From: Oscillospiraceae bacterium
Lineage (GTDB): Bacteria > Bacillota > Clostridia > Oscillospirales > Ruminococcaceae
Reading direction: 5' to 3'
Assembly (NCBI GenBank): GCA_016296485.1
Contig: JAEDJF010000001.1
Location: forward strand, 1 to 64,000
DNA length: 64,000 bases
Below the pieces are notes generated by a model. It made no database searches and was not told the origin of the DNA. It saw only the letters and a list, made by a program, of their open reading frames with translations. The position numbers were made by a program, and so were the translations under genes. Shown piece by piece: positions 28,034-38,837 of the stretch (positions are counted from its first letter, which is position 1; every line of letters starts with the position of its first letter).

Positions 28034-28069
28034 ATTTACGCCCCAAATACATATGTTTGGGGCGTAAAT
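28034..28069 (+). repeat. Perfect hairpin in the tRNA-Gly/tRNA-Cys spacer
   Basis: ATTTACGCCCCAAA and TTTGGGGCGTAAAT form a 14-bp perfect stem with loop TACATATG. There is no T-run, so it should not terminate; it may guide tRNA processing or protect the precursor. Confidence 0.7.
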
Positions 28070-28076
28070 AGTATAT

Positions 28077-28151
28077 GGCGACATAGCCAAGAGGTAAGGC
28101 AGAGGTCTGCAAAACCTCGATTCACCAGTCCGAATCTGGTTGTCGCCTCCA
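28077..28151 (+). tRNA. tRNA-Cys (anticodon GCA)
   Basis: 75 bases with encoded CCA. Acceptor GGCGACA pairs with TGTCGCC; anticodon stem GAGGT/ACCTC with loop CTGCAAA gives GCA. Confidence 0.97.
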
Positions 28152-28152
28152 G

Positions 28153-28188
28153 AAATAAGCATCACAGTTGCGTGATGCTTATTTTTTT
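28153..28188 (+). terminator. Terminator of the tRNA operon
   Basis: AAATAAGCATCAC and GTGATGCTTATTT form a 13-bp stem; the T-run continues to 28188. It starts two bases after tRNA-Cys. Confidence 0.92.
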
Positions 28189-28212
28189 ATCAAAAAGCAA
28201 GAGGTGCGCAGA

Positions 28213-28671
28213 ATGATAGTGCGTGTAGATGAAACAAACTTAAGCGCTGCGGCAGAGGTATATATGCTTTCCTGGAAAGATTCGCACAAAGACATATGTT
28301 CAAAAGAATTTATTGAAAAGCACGATCTTGAATACATGGAAGCCTATCTTCGCCAAAAGCTGAACGGCGGGTGTAAAATCTATCTGAACTGCTCTGAAAA
28401 TAAACCGCTGGGCATAGTCGGTATTGCCCCGAACGATGAAATCTGTCTTTTATACGTTCTTCCGAACGAACAGGGAAAAGGCTGTGGAAGCGAGCTTCTT
28501 GAGTACGCGATTAAGCTTTGCGAAAAGCCTTGGTTAACGGTGCTAGAAACCAATCTCAACGCAATCAAGTTCTATGAAAAAAGGGGATTCATTTTCGACG
28601 GCGAAAAAGATATTTCGTCGAAAAAGCGAATTTCCGAATATAAATATGTTTACCGCGGCGAAAATATGTGA
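28213..28671 (+). CDS. GNAT-family N-acetyltransferase
   Basis: 152 residues with the GNAT fold: LLYVLPNEQGKGCGSELLEYAI contains the acetyl-CoA loop (QGKGCG, near residue 88), followed by LETNLNAIKFYEKRGF, the usual C-terminal motif. The acceptor substrate is unknown. The ATG at 28213 has GAGGTG upstream; the frame is open further 5' only because it runs through the tRNA terminator. It lies 37 bases before the asparaginase gene. Confidence 0.85.
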   Translation: MIVRVDETNLSAAAEVYMLSWKDSHKDICSKEFIEKHDLEYMEAYLRQKLNGGCKIYLNCSENKPLGIVGIAPNDEICLLYVLPNEQGKGCGSELLEYAIKLCEKPWLTVLETNLNAIKFYEKRGFIFDGEKDISSKKRISEYKYVYRGENM

Positions 28672-28707
28672 TAATATTATTATATATCATATAATGCGGA
28701 GGACGAA

Positions 28708-29709
28708 ATGAAACGGATTTGCATTATTTACACCGGCGGTACCATAGGAATGGAGCGCACGGAAAACGGTTACGAGCCCGGAAAAGAACCCTTTGCCGAT
28801 ATAATGGCGAGAATAAGCGATTTTTCATCTCCGGAGCTACCGGATTATGACGTTATTGAGTTTTCGCCTCTTTTGGACTCGTCGGACGTTACGGTAAACG
28901 AGTGGAACAAAATCGGAAGAACCATATATGAAAAAATGGACCTTTACGACGGTTTTGTGGTGCTTCATGGAACGGATACCATGGCATATACCGCTTCGGC
29001 GCTTTCGTTCATACTGCAAAACCTTCCGAAGCCCGTAGTTCTTACCGGTTCGCAGATACCTCTTTGTGAAATAAGGAGCGACGCAAAGGACAACCTCATA
29101 TCGTCCATGCTCATCGCAGCTTCCGGAAAGGTGTTTGAGGTTTGTCTTTATTTTGCGGGAAAGCTCCTTCGCGGAAACCGCGCGATAAAAATGTCCGCAG
29201 ACAGCTTGATTGCTTTCGATTCGCCAAACTACCCGAGGATTGCGGAAGCGGGAATAGATATAAAATACCGCGACTCTGTGCTTATGAAAAAGAGCGATAA
29301 ACCCTTGGTGCTCAAGGAGCTTGACGAAGAACCCGTGGGTGTGCTCAAAATTTTCCCGGGAATACAGATTGAGCTTTTTGAATCAATAATAACCGAAAAG
29401 CTCCGGGGAGTTGTGCTCGAAGCTTTCGGCGCCGGAAACGTCCCCAATTACTGCGGCGCGCTTAAAAATATAATAGCGAAAGCGCACGACAACGGAGCGG
29501 TTGTGGTCGCCTGTTCGCAGTGCCCGACGGGCAATGTAAGCATCGGAACCTATGCCGCCAGCGGCAGCCTTAAAGGCGCGGTGAGCGGAAAAAATATGAC
29601 TACTGAAGCTGCCGTCGCTAAGCTTTATTACCTTTTCAGCTGCGGGTATTCGGTGGAAAAAATTAAAGAACTTATGGAGGTCGACCTCTGCGGTGAGCTC
29701 GACGGGTAA
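28708..29709 (+). CDS. ansA: Type I L-asparaginase
   Basis: 333 residues. Both catalytic threonine motifs are visible: IIYTGGTIGM at the N-terminus and LHGTDTMAYTASALS (near residue 90), plus the lysine in SDAKDN. No signal peptide is present, so it is the cytoplasmic type I form that converts asparagine to aspartate and ammonia. GCGGAGG precedes the ATG. The two downstream genes also encode small hydrolases and follow within 11 and 2 bases, suggesting an operon. Confidence 0.93.
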   Translation: MKRICIIYTGGTIGMERTENGYEPGKEPFADIMARISDFSSPELPDYDVIEFSPLLDSSDVTVNEWNKIGRTIYEKMDLYDGFVVLHGTDTMAYTASALSFILQNLPKPVVLTGSQIPLCEIRSDAKDNLISSMLIAASGKVFEVCLYFAGKLLRGNRAIKMSADSLIAFDSPNYPRIAEAGIDIKYRDSVLMKKSDKPLVLKELDEEPVGVLKIFPGIQIELFESIITEKLRGVVLEAFGAGNVPNYCGALKNIIAKAHDNGAVVVACSQCPTGNVSIGTYAASGSLKGAVSGKNMTTEAAVAKLYYLFSCGYSVEKIKELMEVDLCGELDG

Positions 29710-29720
29710 CGGAGATTCAA

Positions 29721-30413
29721 ATGGATATTGAACTTTATTATATAGAAAAAGGCGAGGGAGAGCCTTTAATAATGCTCCACGGAAACGGCGAGGACAGCTC
29801 GGTTTTTGAAAAAGAAATAAGCTATTTTTCAAAGGAATACCGGGTTATCGCAATTGATACCCGCGGTCACGGAAATTCTCCGATGGGGGACGAGCCCTTT
29901 TCGCTTTACCAGTTCGCCGAGGATCTTAAGGATTTTATGGACGGGCACGGGATAGATAAAGCGAATATTCTCGGCTTCAGCGACGGAGGAAATATAGCCT
30001 TGATTTTTGCTTCTAAATATCCCGAACGGGTAATAAAACTCATTGCAAACGGCGCCAACACAAAGCCGTCGGGAATGAAATTCGCAGCTCACGCCGCAAT
30101 AAGAATGAGTTATCTATGGTATTCGTTTATGTCCGCATTTTCGCAAAAATACATACACAAGAAAATGCTTATGAAGCTGATGCTCGACGAGCCGAATATT
30201 ACAAGGGAGGAGCTTGAGAACATCTCCGCTCCGACGCTCGTTTTGGTCGGAACAAACGATTTGATTAAAGAAAAGGAATCCCGGTACATTCAAAAAACAA
30301 TTCCAGACAGCGAGCTTGTCTTTGTACTCGGGAACCATTTTATTGTCAAGAATAACGCAAAAGATTACATATATGCCGTTGAGCATTTTCTCGGCAAACA
30401 AAAGGAGGAATAA
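29721..30413 (+). CDS. Alpha/beta hydrolase
   Basis: 230 residues of the alpha/beta-hydrolase fold. Oxyanion motif HGNGED near residue 20; nucleophile elbow GFSDGG (near residue 86) with Ser; acid GTNDLI and histidine GNHFI near the C-terminus complete the triad. Substrate unknown. It is encoded between L-asparaginase and a cysteine hydrolase. Confidence 0.88.
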   Translation: MDIELYYIEKGEGEPLIMLHGNGEDSSVFEKEISYFSKEYRVIAIDTRGHGNSPMGDEPFSLYQFAEDLKDFMDGHGIDKANILGFSDGGNIALIFASKYPERVIKLIANGANTKPSGMKFAAHAAIRMSYLWYSFMSAFSQKYIHKKMLMKLMLDEPNITREELENISAPTLVLVGTNDLIKEKESRYIQKTIPDSELVFVLGNHFIVKNNAKDYIYAVEHFLGKQKEE

Positions 30414-30415
30414 CA

Positions 30416-30943
30416 GTGAAAAAACTACTTGTAGTTGTGGACTATCAAAATGACTTCGTCACCGGAAGCCTTGGCTTCAAAGGTGCGGAGCTCCTCGACG
30501 AGCCAATCGCCGCAAAGGTCGAGGCATACAGGGCCGAGGGCGCTGACATTATTTATACAATGGACACCCACGGCCCCGCCTATCTTGAAATGCAGGAGGG
30601 AAGAAAGCTCCCTGTAGTTCATTGTCAGAACGGAACCGAGGGCTGGAAGCTCTACGGCAAGACCGGCGAAGCCTGCAAGGACGCAATGACCATCGGAAAA
30701 CACACCTTCGGAAGCTTTGACCTTGCGATGATGGCGCTCAACAGAGGCTATGACCAAATCGAAATCTGCGGAGTTGTCACCAATATCTGCGTTATGGCTA
30801 ACGCCGTGCTTCTCAAAACCTCCCAGCCGGAGGCGGAAATTATAATTGACGCGAAATGCGTCGGAAGCAACGACCCGAAGCTCAACGAGGAAGCCCTCGA
30901 CGTGCTCGAGAGTATGCAGTTTACCGTAATCAACAGAGAATAA
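30416..30943 (+). CDS. Isochorismatase-family cysteine hydrolase
   Basis: 175 residues. Catalytic Asp9 in VVDYQNDF and Cys in GVVTNICVMANAV (near residue 118) with the family's cis-peptide region; lysine probably in GKHTFGSF. Such enzymes include nicotinamidases and other amidases; the DTHG motif near residue 44 would suit a nicotinamidase-like metal site, but I leave the substrate open. The start is GTG with AAGGAGG ahead. It forms the end of the ansA-hydrolase run. Confidence 0.87.
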   Translation: MKKLLVVVDYQNDFVTGSLGFKGAELLDEPIAAKVEAYRAEGADIIYTMDTHGPAYLEMQEGRKLPVVHCQNGTEGWKLYGKTGEACKDAMTIGKHTFGSFDLAMMALNRGYDQIEICGVVTNICVMANAVLLKTSQPEAEIIIDAKCVGSNDPKLNEEALDVLESMQFTVINRE

Positions 30944-30950
30944 ATTTGAT

Positions 30951-30972
30951 GGGCGCCAAGTTATTTGGCGCC

Positions 30973-30974
<2 letters not shown>
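30951..30974. terminator. Hairpin between convergent genes
   Basis: GGGCGCCAA and TTGGCGCCC form a nine-bp GC-rich stem; moderately T-rich sequence follows on the plus strand. It separates the cysteine hydrolase gene from yunB. Confidence 0.6.
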
Positions 30975-33663
<2,689 letters not shown>

Positions 33664-33676
33664 TTGAATAAGCAAA

Positions 33677-33709
33677 AAATACCGCAGGGTTTTCCTGCGG
33701 TATTTTTTT
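33677..33709 (+). terminator. Terminator after ligA
   Basis: ATACCGCAGG and CCTGCGGTAT pair perfectly and are followed by a run of seven T. Confidence 0.88.
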
Positions 33710-33711
33710 CG

Positions 33712-33740
33712 GAATATTTTTGGACAGCCCCTCATAATAT
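33712..33740 (+). promoter_or_regulatory. Sigma-E-like promoter of the spoIIIA operon
   Basis: GAATATT at 33712-33718, 14-base spacer, CATAATAT from 33733. This fits the Bacillus sigma-E pattern (-35 kmATATT, 14 bases, -10 CATAcamT), the known regulator of spoIIIA. Confidence 0.6.
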
Positions 33741-33763
33741 TTCACTGTCAGGAGGTGAAAACC

Positions 33764-34702
33764 TTGCGCGATGAAAAAATGAATTTTGAAATCCTGCTTT
33801 CCCATCTCGGACAAACCGTTCAAAGCGCTTTAGCGCTCGTAAGCGAGCCGGAAACGGAAAAAATCCGTGAAATACGCCTTACTGCGGAAAGACCGATACA
33901 AGTGGTTCACCGGGACAAAATGCGTTTTATAGGCAAAAACGGCAGGGACTGCGGCGAATTTTCAAAGAAGCAAAGTCTTTCTTTTAAGAATATACAGGAA
34001 ATTTTTGCGGCTGTCTGTGAATATTCGGTACATACTTATCGAAATGAAATCTGCGAAGGATTTATAACGGTTGAGGGCGGAAACCGCGTCGGAATTTGCG
34101 GCACCGCCGTATATGACCAAGGAAAAATCATAAACGTAAAGGATATTTCCGCTCTTAATGTTCGTGTTTCGCACGAGATTTTCGGCGCCGCCGACCCTGT
34201 TTGCGAAGCCATAAGAGATAACATCGGAGGGGTTTTGATTGCGGGACCGCCGTGCTCCGGAAAAACGACTATACTTAGGGACTTTGCAAGGCAGGCGGGA
34301 AACGGCAGTCTCGGAACGCGCTGTCACGTAAATATAGTGGACGAGCGTATGGAAATAGCGGGAGTTTATCACGGCGTTCCGAGCTTTGACGTCGGAAGCA
34401 CCACAACGGTCCTAAACGGCTACATTAAAAGCGACGGGATAATAAGCGCCGTTCGCTCGATGGCACCGGACATTATTGTATGCGATGAGTTCGGCGGGGA
34501 TGAGGACGTTTTCGCGAGCCTTTACGCTATGAAAAGCGGGGTTATTATGGCGGCAAGTATGCACGCCTTCGGCGAGGACGAGCTTATAAAAAAGAAAAGC
34601 TTTATTGAAACCGTCGAAGCCGGGATTTTCAAATGGGTCGTCTTTATGGATAAAAGCTGTTCGGTACAAAAAATCTTACGGGCAGAGGAGCTTATAAAAT
34701 GA
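33764..34702 (+). CDS. spoIIIAA: Stage III sporulation protein AA (secretion-type ATPase)
   Basis: 312 residues. Walker A GPPCSGKTT (near residue 165) and a Walker B region PDIIVCDEFGGDED place it in the type II/IV secretion ATPase class. It is the cytoplasmic motor of the SpoIIIA-SpoIIQ channel between mother cell and forespore. The start is TTG at 33764, eight bases after AGGAGG; a GTG at 33755 lies inside that binding site. It overlaps spoIIIAB by four bases. Confidence 0.93.
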   Translation: MRDEKMNFEILLSHLGQTVQSALALVSEPETEKIREIRLTAERPIQVVHRDKMRFIGKNGRDCGEFSKKQSLSFKNIQEIFAAVCEYSVHTYRNEICEGFITVEGGNRVGICGTAVYDQGKIINVKDISALNVRVSHEIFGAADPVCEAIRDNIGGVLIAGPPCSGKTTILRDFARQAGNGSLGTRCHVNIVDERMEIAGVYHGVPSFDVGSTTTVLNGYIKSDGIISAVRSMAPDIIVCDEFGGDEDVFASLYAMKSGVIMAASMHAFGEDELIKKKSFIETVEAGIFKWVVFMDKSCSVQKILRAEELIK

Positions 34703-35196
34703 AAATAATAGGTATTGTTTTTATTTTTGTATCCCTCTCCGCTGCGGGAGCAATCATCGGAGAAAACTATCTTTCCGTGCTCAAAAGCATAAAACGGGCG
34801 GAAAACTTTCTTAATATTCTTCTTATCGGACTTGAAGGCGGAAGGCTTTCCGTAAGTGAAATGCTCGAAAGTGCGGCGAAATCCGGAGACGAGGAAACAG
34901 TAAAATTTGTAAATATCTTAAAAGGCGGTTTTCGCCGCGGCTCTCTTGCGGCAAGCAAGCAGGACGCGCTGAAATCAAATTTTTGCAAAGATGAAACAGC
35001 CGTTTCATCGCTTCTTGAAGCTATAAGTATCCTCGGAAAATGCTCGGCGGAAGAACAGATAGATAAGATAAAATATTGCCGGGAAAATTTGCGAAAGCGC
35101 TACGCCGCCGCCTTTCCCGTTTACAGCCAGAAGGCAAAGCTTTCCCGGTCCTCCGGAATCCTCGCGGGGCTTTTAGCCGCCGTAATTCTGATTTGA
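34699..35196 (+). CDS. spoIIIAB: Stage III sporulation protein AB
   Basis: 165 residues with a hydrophobic helix at each end and a GspF-like helical middle (RAENFLNILLIGLEGG; CSAEEQIDKIKYC). It is thought to be the platform protein of the SpoIIIA channel. It starts in the ATGA overlap with spoIIIAA. Confidence 0.9.
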   Translation: MKIIGIVFIFVSLSAAGAIIGENYLSVLKSIKRAENFLNILLIGLEGGRLSVSEMLESAAKSGDEETVKFVNILKGGFRRGSLAASKQDALKSNFCKDETAVSSLLEAISILGKCSAEEQIDKIKYCRENLRKRYAAAFPVYSQKAKLSRSSGILAGLLAAVILI

Positions 35197-35209
35197 TTGG
35201 AGAAAAACA

Positions 35210-35404
35210 ATGGATGTGGATATGATTTTTAAAATTGCCGCAATAGGAATAATCGTTGCGGTGCTCAACCAGGTGCTCATACGCTCCGGAAGAGAGGAGC
35301 AGGCTATGATGACGACCCTTGCGGGGCTAATAGTGGTGCTCATGATGCTCATCAGCGAAATAAGCAACCTTTTTGACACTGTAAAGTCGGTGTTCGGGCT
35401 ATGA
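35210..35404 (+). CDS. spoIIIAC: Stage III sporulation protein AC
   Basis: 64 residues, two membrane helices, with the family stretch IFKIAAIGIIVAVLNQVL and the loop SGREEQAMM. A short integral subunit of the SpoIIIA channel. TTGGAG precedes the ATG; it overlaps spoIIIAD by four bases. Confidence 0.92.
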   Translation: MDVDMIFKIAAIGIIVAVLNQVLIRSGREEQAMMTTLAGLIVVLMMLISEISNLFDTVKSVFGL

Positions 35405-35796
35405 ATGAAATTATAACGGCGGCGGGAATTGCCGTAATTGCGACCGGTGCGGCTGTCCTTTTAAAGCAGTACAAGCCCGAATACGCTTTCGGAGTATCCC
35501 TTGCGGCGGGCGCCACGATTCTCATATTCGTAATGTTTAAGCTCGGAGACATTATCGGAAGCGTCGAAGAGTTCGTTTCTCTTGCCGGGATAAGCAATGA
35601 GCACTACAAAATAATGCTGCGCTGTCTTGGGGTATGTATGATAACTAAAATAACCTCCGAAACCTGTAAAGACTGCGGTCAGGGCTCAATATCCACAAAA
35701 ATCGATATGGCCGGGAAAATTATAATCCTTGCTATCGCGATGCCTCTTTTTTCGGAAATAATGTCAATCGTAAAAGCGCTTACGGAGATGCGATGA
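35401..35796 (+). CDS. spoIIIAD: Stage III sporulation protein AD
   Basis: 131 residues with about four membrane helices, paralogous in its first half to SpoIIIAC (AAGIAVIATGAAVLLKQYKP). CKDCGQGSISTKID near residue 88 is the family loop. Member of the membrane channel. Coupled to both neighbours by ATGA overlaps. Confidence 0.92.
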   Translation: MNEIITAAGIAVIATGAAVLLKQYKPEYAFGVSLAAGATILIFVMFKLGDIIGSVEEFVSLAGISNEHYKIMLRCLGVCMITKITSETCKDCGQGSISTKIDMAGKIIILAIAMPLFSEIMSIVKALTEMR

Positions 35797-36911
35797 AAAA
35801 ACTACTGATTTGTATTTTAATCCTTTCTTCGGCTATTTTTCTTTCCGGCTCTTACTACCAAGAAAGTGTCGATGAACAGCTTGAAATAGCGGCTGAAAGC
35901 GGCATCGGCAACGCCGTTCCGGAGGAAGCCGCAAAACTACTTGAGAAAATAGGAATAGACGACATAGACGCCGATTCGCTCGCTTCGCTTTCCTTTAAAG
36001 ACGTTTTTGCGCTCATAGTCGAAAGTCTTGCAGAAAAAATAAAGCAGCCCTTTTACGCGGTAATAACGGTTATGGTCGCAGGAATTCTTTGTACGCTCGT
36101 ACATAGCCTCGGTGAAAGCGTCGGCAAAACAGGAACGGTTTACAATACCGTCTGTACCATTACTGTTGCGGTAAGCGTAGTTTTCCCTATGAAAGAAGTG
36201 ATTTCATCGGCCGCAAGGGTTATTGAGGAGTGTTCAGACTTTATGCTGGCGTTTGTTCCGGTTTATTCCTCGGTAATAACCGCTTCGGGATACGTTTCCT
36301 CCGGAATGGGTTACAGAACGCTTATGCTCGGAGCGGTGACCGCCGTATCGAGAATAGCTGGGCAAATTGTTACGCCGCTTATCTGTATTTATCTTGCGAT
36401 TTGCGTCGCCGGAATCGCTTCGCCCGTTGACATCGGCGGAATATCAAAATGCGTAAAAAACTTTGCCGTTTGGGTGCTGAGCGGAACAATGGCGCTTTTT
36501 TCCGGAGTAATGGGGCTCGGCTCAATCGTGTCCGCTTCTGCGGACGGCGTTGGGTATAAGGCGGCTAAATTTATCGTCGGAAGCTCCGTTCCGGTGGTTG
36601 GCGGAACAATTTCTGACGCTCTCGCGGCGATGAAAGGCTGTCTACTTATGACAAAAAACATACTCGGAGCTTACGCAATCATAGTTACTGCTGCGATTTT
36701 TATTCCGGCGCTTATAAGCCTTTTGTCCTGGAAAATATGCCTTGCCGCCGGAGCGGCCGTGGGAGAGCTTTGCGGCAACAAAACCCTTTCGTCGCTTCTT
36801 ACTTCGTCCTCATCGGTGATGGGGATAATGCTCGCCCTTATCATCACAACGGGAGCAATGTTTATTTTTTCCGTAGCAATAATGCTTATGGCTGGAGGTG
36901 CAATAGGTTAA
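35793..36911 (+). CDS. spoIIIAE: Stage III sporulation protein AE
   Basis: 372 residues: an N-terminal signal-like helix, an extracytoplasmic helical segment (about 25-80), then seven or so membrane helices with conserved ISKCVKNFAVWVLSG and GTISDALAAMKGCL. It is the large polytopic subunit of the SpoIIIA complex. It begins in the spoIIIAD stop and ends one base into spoIIIAF. Confidence 0.93.
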   Translation: MKKLLICILILSSAIFLSGSYYQESVDEQLEIAAESGIGNAVPEEAAKLLEKIGIDDIDADSLASLSFKDVFALIVESLAEKIKQPFYAVITVMVAGILCTLVHSLGESVGKTGTVYNTVCTITVAVSVVFPMKEVISSAARVIEECSDFMLAFVPVYSSVITASGYVSSGMGYRTLMLGAVTAVSRIAGQIVTPLICIYLAICVAGIASPVDIGGISKCVKNFAVWVLSGTMALFSGVMGLGSIVSASADGVGYKAAKFIVGSSVPVVGGTISDALAAMKGCLLMTKNILGAYAIIVTAAIFIPALISLLSWKICLAAGAAVGELCGNKTLSSLLTSSSSVMGIMLALIITTGAMFIFSVAIMLMAGGAIG

Positions 36912-37390
36912 TGGACGAAATCAAAAGCTGGACCTTTTCAATCTGCTCCGCTTCAATTTGCGGAGCGATAATGAACATTATTTTGCCCGAAGGGAGCACA
37001 CAAAAGATATTCAAAAGCGTTTTTTGCGTGTTTTTTCTTTGCTGTCTTATTTCTCCGCTTTTAAATATGAATCTTTTTAACGAAAAAAATATTCTAAACT
37101 CTTTTGACTATGAATATAGAGAGAAAGACAACACCGAAAATCGCTTATATGAGTCCGCCGCAAGAACGATAGAGGACGAAATCCGCTCAAATACAAAGGA
37201 AATACTGCGGCAGGAGAATATTGAATATAGCAATATTTCGGTTCGGGTTAATATTTTGGAAAGCGGCGGCATAGAAATTATTGAGTTTCGTATCACCGCC
37301 TATTCCGATATTTCCGAATCGTTAAAAGAGAAAATAGGAAACGAAACCGGACTTATTCCGGATGTAGAAATTTTGGGAGAAAGTTTTTGA
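36911..37390 (+). CDS. spoIIIAF: Stage III sporulation protein AF
   Basis: 159 residues: two N-terminal membrane helices (ICSASICGAIMNIILPEG and VFCVFFLCCLISPLL) and a C-terminal soluble ring-building-type domain (NISVRVNILESGGIEIIEF). The ATG at 36911 overlaps the last base of the spoIIIAE stop and is preceded by GGAGGTGCAATAGGTTA; longer forms of the frame would run inside spoIIIAE. Confidence 0.9.
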   Translation: MDEIKSWTFSICSASICGAIMNIILPEGSTQKIFKSVFCVFFLCCLISPLLNMNLFNEKNILNSFDYEYREKDNTENRLYESAARTIEDEIRSNTKEILRQENIEYSNISVRVNILESGGIEIIEFRITAYSDISESLKEKIGNETGLIPDVEILGESF

Positions 37391-37391
37391 T

Positions 37392-37949
37392 ATGGATGCT
37401 TTAAAAAATTTAAGTACGAAGTTCAAAAATCTTTTTGACGGCAAGGACAAAAATAAAATTAGCAAATTCGTGCTTATTTTAGGTCTTATAGGAATAGCGC
37501 TTATTTTTTTGTCAGAGGTCCTTCCCGAAGGCGGAAAAAATCAGGAAATAAAACAGGCGGAGGACGGCGTCTATCTGTCCTACGAAAGGGAGGAACAGCT
37601 CGAAAGGCGGCTCGAGGAGATGCTTTCAAAAATTGAAGGGGCAGGAAAAACTTCGGTTATGCTCACTTTGGATTCTTCCAAAGAATTTTACTACGCCGCC
37701 GAAATCTCAAGCGACAGCTACGAAAACGAGACCGAAAGACGAAACGATACCGAAGCAAATTTTGCGATTATTGACGGAGAAAACGGCGAAGAGCCGCTTA
37801 TCATAAAAGTTAACGAAGCAAAGATCCGCGGTGTGCTGGTCGTTTGCGAGGGAGGGGATAATGCCACGGTAACCGAAAAAATTATAGATGCGGTTTGCGC
37901 CGTGCTCGGCGTTCCGTCAAGCCAGGTAAGTGTTTCCAAAATGGCTTAA
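37392..37949 (+). CDS. spoIIIAG: Stage III sporulation protein AG
   Basis: 185 residues: a membrane helix (FVLILGLIGIALIFLSEVL, residues 27-45) and a C-terminal ring-building domain (EEMLSKIEGAGKTSVMLTLD; IRGVLVVCEGGDNATV). SpoIIIAG forms a large ring in the intermembrane space. It starts one base after spoIIIAF. Confidence 0.93.
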   Translation: MDALKNLSTKFKNLFDGKDKNKISKFVLILGLIGIALIFLSEVLPEGGKNQEIKQAEDGVYLSYEREEQLERRLEEMLSKIEGAGKTSVMLTLDSSKEFYYAAEISSDSYENETERRNDTEANFAIIDGENGEEPLIIKVNEAKIRGVLVVCEGGDNATVTEKIIDAVCAVLGVPSSQVSVSKMA

Positions 37950-37975
37950 TATAAACTTATGAGGAGGAAGAATAT

Positions 37976-38617
37976 ATGACCAGTATCAGCAACTACGAAA
38001 GCGTTGAGCTTCCGGAAATCGAGGAGAAAACAGAGAAAAAAGGTATTTTTGGGTTTGCCAAAGATATAAAGAAGCGCAAATTCAGCTTCAATTTAAAGAA
38101 AAAACATATCGCAATGGCGTCGCTCGTACTTATGCTTGCCGCGGCGGTATACATAAATTATCTTTACTCCGTGGGCGACCTTGACGGGCTCATCGCTGCC
38201 GACAAAAATTACGGCGACTCAATCCTTGTGGGCGAAGAAAATAAAAACGCCGGGGAGGTTTCGGACGTTGCTTCCTATTTCAGCGAAGCCAGGATCTCGA
38301 GACAGCAGTCGAGAGACGAAGCGGTACAGACGATACAGAATCTTGTAGCGGCGGATGCGACGGAGGATCAGATGGCTTCTCTTTCCCAAAAAGCCGAAGA
38401 AATAACCGCCAATATGGAGCTTGAAAACAAAATTGAATCCATGATAAAGGCAAAGGGCTTCAATGACTGCATAGTCTATATCTCCGGGGAATACGCCGAC
38501 GTAATGGTAGAAACCGACGGGCTTCTCGCTACCGAAGCTGCGCTCATTAAAGAAGCAATCGTACAGGAAACTTCCGTTCCGGTCGAAAATATCTCAATCG
38601 TTGAGGTCAACGGATAA
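37976..38617 (+). CDS. spoIIIAH: Stage III sporulation protein AH
   Basis: 213 residues: a basic cytoplasmic start, a membrane helix (IAMASLVLMLAAAVYINYL, near 45-62), and a C-terminal ring-building domain (FNDCIVYISGEYADVMVET) that in Bacillus docks onto SpoIIQ of the forespore. GAGGAGG precedes the ATG. Last gene of the operon, ending in a terminator. Confidence 0.93.
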   Translation: MTSISNYESVELPEIEEKTEKKGIFGFAKDIKKRKFSFNLKKKHIAMASLVLMLAAAVYINYLYSVGDLDGLIAADKNYGDSILVGEENKNAGEVSDVASYFSEARISRQQSRDEAVQTIQNLVAADATEDQMASLSQKAEEITANMELENKIESMIKAKGFNDCIVYISGEYADVMVETDGLLATEAALIKEAIVQETSVPVENISIVEVNG

Positions 38618-38632
38618 AACAGCAAAATAAAG

Positions 38633-38669
38633 GCGTCGCTGAACAAAATTCAGCGGCGCTTTTTCTTTT
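38633..38669 (+). terminator. Terminator of the spoIIIA operon
   Basis: GCGTCGCTGAA and TTCAGCGGCGC pair with one G-T, followed by TTTTTCTTTT. Confidence 0.85.
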
Positions 38670-38718
38670 GTAAAAATGTATATTTACAATATTTCTGCAT
38701 AAAATTTATTCTTTTCTC

Positions 38719-38746
38719 TTGTAAATACAATTATAAGTGGTATAAT
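38719..38746 (+). promoter_or_regulatory. Sigma-A promoter of the nusB operon
   Basis: TTGTAA at 38719-38724, 16-base spacer, TATAAT at 38741-38746 with an upstream TGg (extended -10). It heads the long nusB-to-recN run. Confidence 0.7.
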
Positions 38747-38792
38747 ATTTTATAATAATAAAAGCAGTTTGAAAATTTTAAAGCGAGTTTTC

Positions 38793-38826
38793 CCTCCTCG
38801 GTAAAAACTGGGGAGGTTTTTTATTG
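38793..38826 (+). promoter_or_regulatory. Terminator-like attenuator in the nusB leader
   Basis: CCTCCTC (38793-38799) pairs with GGGGAGG (38810-38816), followed at once by TTTTTTATT, all inside the transcribed leader and ending just before the nusB ribosome binding site (GGAGGG). CAGTTT (38765-38770) or AGTTTT (38786-38791) could pair with AAAACTG in the loop, offering an alternative fold. Confidence 0.5.
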
Positions 38827-38837
38827 GAGGGTTAAAA

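Noticed and set aside
28168..28212. Longer start for the GNAT gene
   Set aside because: It would begin inside the tRNA operon terminator and lacks a ribosome site.
28667..28695. Promoter (GTGATA, 17 bases, TATAAT) ahead of ansA
   Set aside because: The predicted transcription start would fall after the ansA ribosome binding site, leaving a leader of only a few bases.
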